Source: Pelecanus crispus (Eukaryota; Chordata; Aves; Pelecaniformes; Pelecanidae). Taken from it: a stretch of 64,000 bases of DNA. Location of the stretch: positions 11,110,897 to 11,174,896 of the forward strand of contig NC_134652.1 in assembly GCF_030463565.1 (NCBI RefSeq), written 5' to 3'. Each line of letters opens with the position of its first letter. The first letter of the stretch is position 1. The position numbers and the translations under genes were made by a program. Below, in pieces: positions 59,176 through 64,000 of this stretch. The notes under the pieces were generated by a model. It ran no database searches. It was not told the origin of the DNA and saw only the letters and a list, made by a program, of their open reading frames with translations.

Positions 59176-62100
59176 GATCATCTGTTCTTGCCTTTCCATC
59201 AGCAACAGATGGTTCATATAAGAATACGGTATATCCTGAGCATGGCAAGAAGTTATGGGTTTTTTTCAGATTTTTAGGAATATGGCTGCCTAAGGACAGA
59301 TATGTGCTTTGCCATAAGACTGCCTGGTAGTAAACACCGTTTTAAAAAAGCCAGTAATTTTTTTCAGAAACAAATAATGAAAACTGCACATCTGAGGAAA
59401 TGAAAACAGTGTTTTTAATAGACTGAGAAATCCATAAAGCTGAATTTTAAATGATTATGACAAATCAACAAAGCAACGAGTTCATTCTTGTAATAATTTA
59501 AAAAAATGCAAATGAAGAGACCGGTGAGGTTTTTTTCCCCCGGCAGGAAAATATACTTTTGTCCTATTTCCTTATAATAAAGAACAGGAAAATTCTTCTG
59601 GCTCAGGCAATATAACTGTTCACCTCAAAGGTAGATGCCAGGCTTAGAAAATTTCTAGTGATAATTCCTGAGTTTCAGAAAGCAACTGTGACGAGTTGGT
59701 TATGATGGGATGCATACAAAGCCATCATTACAATGCACCTCTTCCTTCTGCTTATTGAAAGAGCAGCTTTGGAAAAGCTTGAAGAATATTTTTGATACTG
59801 GCATTTTCTTTGCTCATCACTTTGACCATTGTTACTCCTCTTTGCTGTGGTTTCCCTTTTTCTGCTATATAAACATAATCTACTTGCTTTTTCTTTCAAA
59901 GCATTCTCAGCCTAATCCCCTCCCAACCTATTCTCATTCATTTATTCCAGAGGGGAGAGCTCCCACCTCCAGTCAGCCCCTGACAGTAGGCTCCATCACC
60001 CATTTGTTACCTTTTCAAGCAAGGATCTTTGTGCTTTCTCCCCTGCTGCCCCCATGCTTGGGTAGAGCTCCTTGTTCATGTCCACAAAGCTGCCTCGTTA
60101 TCCTCCTTCAAATCCCCTCTCAAGCCTCCTCTTAACTCTGATGCCAGAAAAAAAGCTTGACAATGGCTGTGCTGCTGCAATATTGAGCCCACTACCTATG
60201 AAGCCGACCTTCTTATTCACTCTTCGTGCTTCCCCATCTGCTTATACCCACCTGTTGTCTCCTGTCGTTGGGTTTAAAAGTTATCACAGGAGAAAGGCTA
60301 AATCAGCTTGAATTACTCTGCATTTGCTGAGAATGCATATTCCTGTCAGCTGACAGGAGGCAACTTGTTACCCTGAGAAAATATCTTTATATGCCTCAGC
60401 CATCTGGATGTAAATTCTCTGGAGGGGGCAACTCTTTGCTCTGTATTTGTATGCTGCCTAAGGGTCCTGTTCCCAGCTATTTCATAGCACAAAAACATTG
60501 CTGGATATATAATAAGGATTATGTTTGCTCTTCTAGACACCTACTTGTGTGTGTTACCAGAGCTTGGGAGCCTGAGTACACAGAAGGAAGACAGGAAGTT
60601 TACTGAACAGTTGAATGAAATATGGATCAGCCTCTCAGAGTATTGAACATATGGCCGATATTTAAATATGACTAACACACGGGGAAAATTCTGGTCTAAT
60701 AAATATTTACTAAGTTGGGTGATAGACATCTACCACTAAAAACTACCTCGTTACCCATCTATTAACACAGTTACCATCAGCAGGAAGTTAAAAAAGCTCA
60801 ACTTTAAGAGCAACATCATCTATCTCTATCAGGTTGGTATTCCCACTGCCTCCTCTCCCACCCCACTGGACAAATAATAGAGCAGCATCACTCAGTCTAA
60901 ACAGTTTCATAGGCAGGATTAAAACTTCTAGCTACTGGGAAATTATCTTATTTACAAAGCTATATTATATTTTATAGATGAAGTGGGTTTTGAGTGATGG
61001 TAACAGAAGTGGGTTGGTGCTGTACAGGACAGGGAAGATGACTTCCTCTGAGTGGGGAAATCAAGTGTCTGAATTGTTCAAGGTATGGGAAAAATATCTT
61101 TGATTGAAACAATCAACCCAATTTGCAATCTGCCACTTAGTAAAAAAAAAATCCCAAAACAACCCAAAAGAAAAAAAAAAAAAGAGAGGTATTTTTACTC
61201 TAAAAGTAAATACGCAGAATTCAAAAGCAAAATTCTCAAACTTTACCTTTGTTCTTGCTTATTGTCTAAGGGTAAGGCTTGAATTAGTCCTTGCCTAAAA
61301 ATCCCATTTAGGAAAGTGTGGGATCAGTTTCTTCCCTGCTTTTTAAAAAAAAAACTTTTACAAGTGGAAAAAATCCCACAGAGGCTGCAGGGTAATGTTT
61401 TTCATTAACCGGAACGCGCATTTTCAGAAGTAAGACTGCATGCTTTTTTCTAGCAATAATTAACAAATTATTGTGTATAATTTTTTAAAAATTACTCCCC
61501 AGATAATGACTTTTCTGTTTCTTTACACCAATGAATATTGCCAACCTGTTTGGTTTTAAGAACAAAGAGAGAAGTCCAAAGCCCACTGCTGCAAGCCATA
61601 TTTCCAATCCCTATCTTCTGCACAGTTTTGACTATAAAAAAGAAAATCTCTTTCTAAAACTTAATATAGAAAAATTAGCATGACCAAAACAGTTTCAAAT
61701 GCCAATCTTCAAATGAAAGTGCAAAATGAATTTGAAACTGCAAATGAAGTAACATTTGTTTTAGTAAACAGCAATTTGTACAGATAAGGTTATTTACACA
61801 AGAGCTCAACACATTTTTTCCATCTGTATTATTTGACAAGATGGATCCAAAATTTAAAAAAGTAAAATTGAATAAACAAGGGTATCTGTATATTTAAAAA
61901 TCGATTTCTTTTATTACTCCACCTAATACTAAATCAGCACAATGCAACTGCCATTTTAAGGAAGTCTTACAAAGTTTGAATGAGCAAGTGTACTTCATTA
62001 CAAAAGATAAAAGTTTCTTCTTCACTACAGTGAATACAGGTAATTTCAGAAGCTGTGGCTTATAATTATTCACTGCTGAAAGGCTTTTAAAAGGTCCATA

Positions 62101-64000
62101 TTGAAAACGGTGACCCCCAGCTTCCCCTCAGAATGAATGGAAGTAAAAATTCTCATTTTGCTGGAATGCTGGTTGATAACTGTTAGGCAAAACATGCATT
62201 TCTTCATTACAGTGCGGTCTGCAGGTTCATTTAAATAACAATATCATCCAGCATAAAAGTCACAAAAGAATTATCTGGCAATTTCAATATGTTGAAATGT
62301 ATTATTAGTGCTAACAATGGGAACCTCGAGTAAATAAATGAATGTCTTTTATTGGCAGCATTACTTCCGATTATTTAGCTTTATGGAATATCAAATTTTA
62401 TAATTCAACACCTTGGTCAAGAGTGTTTGCTTGCGTAACTTTTGAACTAGAAGTGACATTTTTAAATGTCTCTCCAATTTCCTCTTCCTTTCCCCACTGT
62501 TCCTAAGAAAGTAAAAAAAATACATTGCCCAAGCAAGAGAGCAGTATTTTGTCCTTCTGTAAGATATTTAAACAGCCACCTTCGTACCGTCGTTATTTTT
62601 CATGCAAAAATAAACCCCGAATCTGGAAATTACTTTTTTTGTGAAAGATATCAACCTACTATTATAAATGATATCAACAGTATACAAAATGCCTCAACAG
62701 TCTTTTCTGACCTGCAAATCCCACAGATCTCACAGAAAAATTTAACATTTTAGAATCTTATTACTACAGGAGTGTCATCTCTATCTCAAGAGATTCCAAC
62801 CCAATTCATTACCATTAAGATACAAATTACAGCACAAGAGGCATACAGCCTCTGGGCTTGATACGGTGTCCAAAAACACACGATGCCTGCAAGTGCTCTC
62901 TTAGAAAGTGTTCCCACTGCATGTCTTCAAATAGCTCCAGGAGGAGGAGCTGTGTGGGTTATCAGAGATCTCACTGCACTTGACTTCACACGGTCTTTTC
63001 CCTTAGCTGCCTTTCAGATACACTGTCCTCTTCTGCCACGCCAGTCCTTGGTCGCATCCCCTTTGCATGATATTTCTGCCCCTATGGCAGAGTTGATGCC
63101 ATGGAATGGCTGGCTCGGTGCAAAGCTTGGTGGTCCAGCTTATATTGCCAGCAAAGGTTAAGTTTGATTTAAGCCTCTGGTCTTTGCACTGAAACAACTG
63201 AAGCACACGCCCTCACGTTCAATTTTGTCAGGTCTGCTGTAGGGTTGGTAACCTCAGGCAGATGGATGGCATGGACAGCAAAGAGATGGTAATGTCTTAT
63301 ACACCACCGCTAGATTCCTTGGAGTACATCTGTCAATATCCTATATCTACTGAGTTTGTTAGTCACTTCTTCACATCTAAGATATCCACTTAAGAGGATA
63401 CCCAAAAATAAATCACCTCACATGAAAATGGCAGATTCAGTTGAGCCTAAAGAAAGAAAAGACTTTTGCCAAAAGACAATGAATACAACCAAGTTGTGCA
63501 GCATGACTTGTGCAAACATATTTATACCACTAACACAAAGATGATCCTAGAAATGGATGGAGACTGCTGGGACATGCTGAACCAGACAGCAGCTTTAAAA
63601 CATGGATATACTAAAATGATCCTTTCTTTTGTACCAGTGTAGCAAGGATGCAGTTTGTAATTCCAGAAAACAAAATTTACTTATTTCCACACATCTGCAG
63701 GTAAAGAGAAATACAGTTCTGTTTGACGTTAGCTATATTGTTTTCATGACCATACGTGGCCTGGCACAGTATCAACCTCAAACGATTGCAGGGTTTATAA
63801 TGGCCGACAAGACAGAAGTCAGTCTTGTAATTAAGGCAGCATATTCAGATATGGGAAATGAGGGTTCAATTCTAAATGTTGTAAGGCATTCTCTGCATCA
63901 CCTTTGGTAGGTTACAATCTGTGCATCCGCAGCATATGGCAGAGATAACGCTACTCCTTTCTCCCATTCTTTGTCTTGACAACCAGGATTATTTACTCAT
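59176..64000. other. Intronic sequence to the window edge
   Basis: Pyrimidine-rich on the plus strand at 59800-60250 (source of a 141-codon frame without recognisable domain), A-rich string at 61142-61183, then even AT-rich sequence at 61750-62450 that may include conserved non-coding DNA. No exon, RNA gene or repeat family recognised to the right edge. Confidence 0.45.
61142..61183 (+). repeat. A-rich low-complexity tract
   Basis: A9, then short CCCAAAA-type units, then A13 ending in GAGAGG. Confidence 0.8.

Larger units (their letters stand above)
2459..64000 (-). other. VTI1A: VTI1A intron (probably the last intron), running off the right edge
   Basis: With VTI1A on the minus strand and its last exon at 2365-2458, higher coordinates are upstream. 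I looked for the preceding exon (expected to encode the end of the SNARE helix, close to NLGKSSRILTGMLR in mammals, with a GT donor in split-codon phase) and did not recognise it, so at least about 61.5 kb appears to be intron. VTI1A introns are very large in mammals, which fits. A short exon of 60-100 bases could still have been missed by eye. Confidence 0.7.

Noticed and set aside
59710..60135. 141-codon plus-strand frame
   Set aside because: Pyrimidine-biased sequence without domain, promoter or splice context.
1..64000. CRISPR arrays, bacterial operons, integrated virus genomes, tRNA or rRNA genes
   Set aside because: None seen on either strand; the sequence has vertebrate intron texture throughout.

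Overview
This is a vertebrate, almost certainly avian, genomic window. The clearest lineage marker is a 5'-truncated CR1 retrotransposon at 53852-54104, with the bird-type 3' terminus of tandem ATTCTATG-like units. The rest is AT-rich DNA with few young repeats and short open frames that are consistent with chance. There is no prokaryotic gene organisation, CRISPR array or virus-like gene block.

One gene can be identified. On the minus strand, 2365-2458 encodes the last 30 residues and stop codon of VTI1A, a tail-anchored Qb-SNARE, directly behind a good splice acceptor. Everything at higher coordinates, from 2459 to the right edge, is therefore read as VTI1A intron, most simply the very long last intron; no second VTI1A exon was recognised. 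At lower coordinates, 2364 down to about 788 is the probable 3' UTR, ending at an AATAAA signal (806-811, minus) with GU-rich sequence beyond it. Positions 1-787 would be downstream flank, facing TCF7L2 if the vertebrate gene order VTI1A-TCF7L2 holds.

The intron contains: (1) several AT-rich, homeodomain- and octamer-motif-rich blocks that look like conserved non-coding elements but could not be aligned here (about 4.3, 5.9, 7.4, 10.4, 13.2, 17.1, 24.0, 46.8 and 51.2 kb); (2) relics of old interspersed repeats, namely MIR-like SINEs (18.7 and 33.8 kb), an ancient CR1/L3-type LINE reverse-transcriptase fragment (49.0-49.4 kb), and degenerate copies of palindromic repeats beginning or ending in GATTCTGC/GATCCTGC-like motifs (15.5, 17.8, 39.2, 45.3, 45.5 and 52.8 kb); (3) isolated GC/CpG-rich patches (0.5, 12.8-13.1, 24.7-25.5 and 53.3 kb); (4) pyrimidine-rich blocks and poly-A/poly-T tracts.

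No new biological system was found. The best leads are the CpG-rich patch at 24.7-25.5 kb, the paired octamer block at 7.4 kb, the poly(A)-signal-bearing AT-rich block at 46.8-47.4 kb, and the set of ancient palindromic repeat relics.
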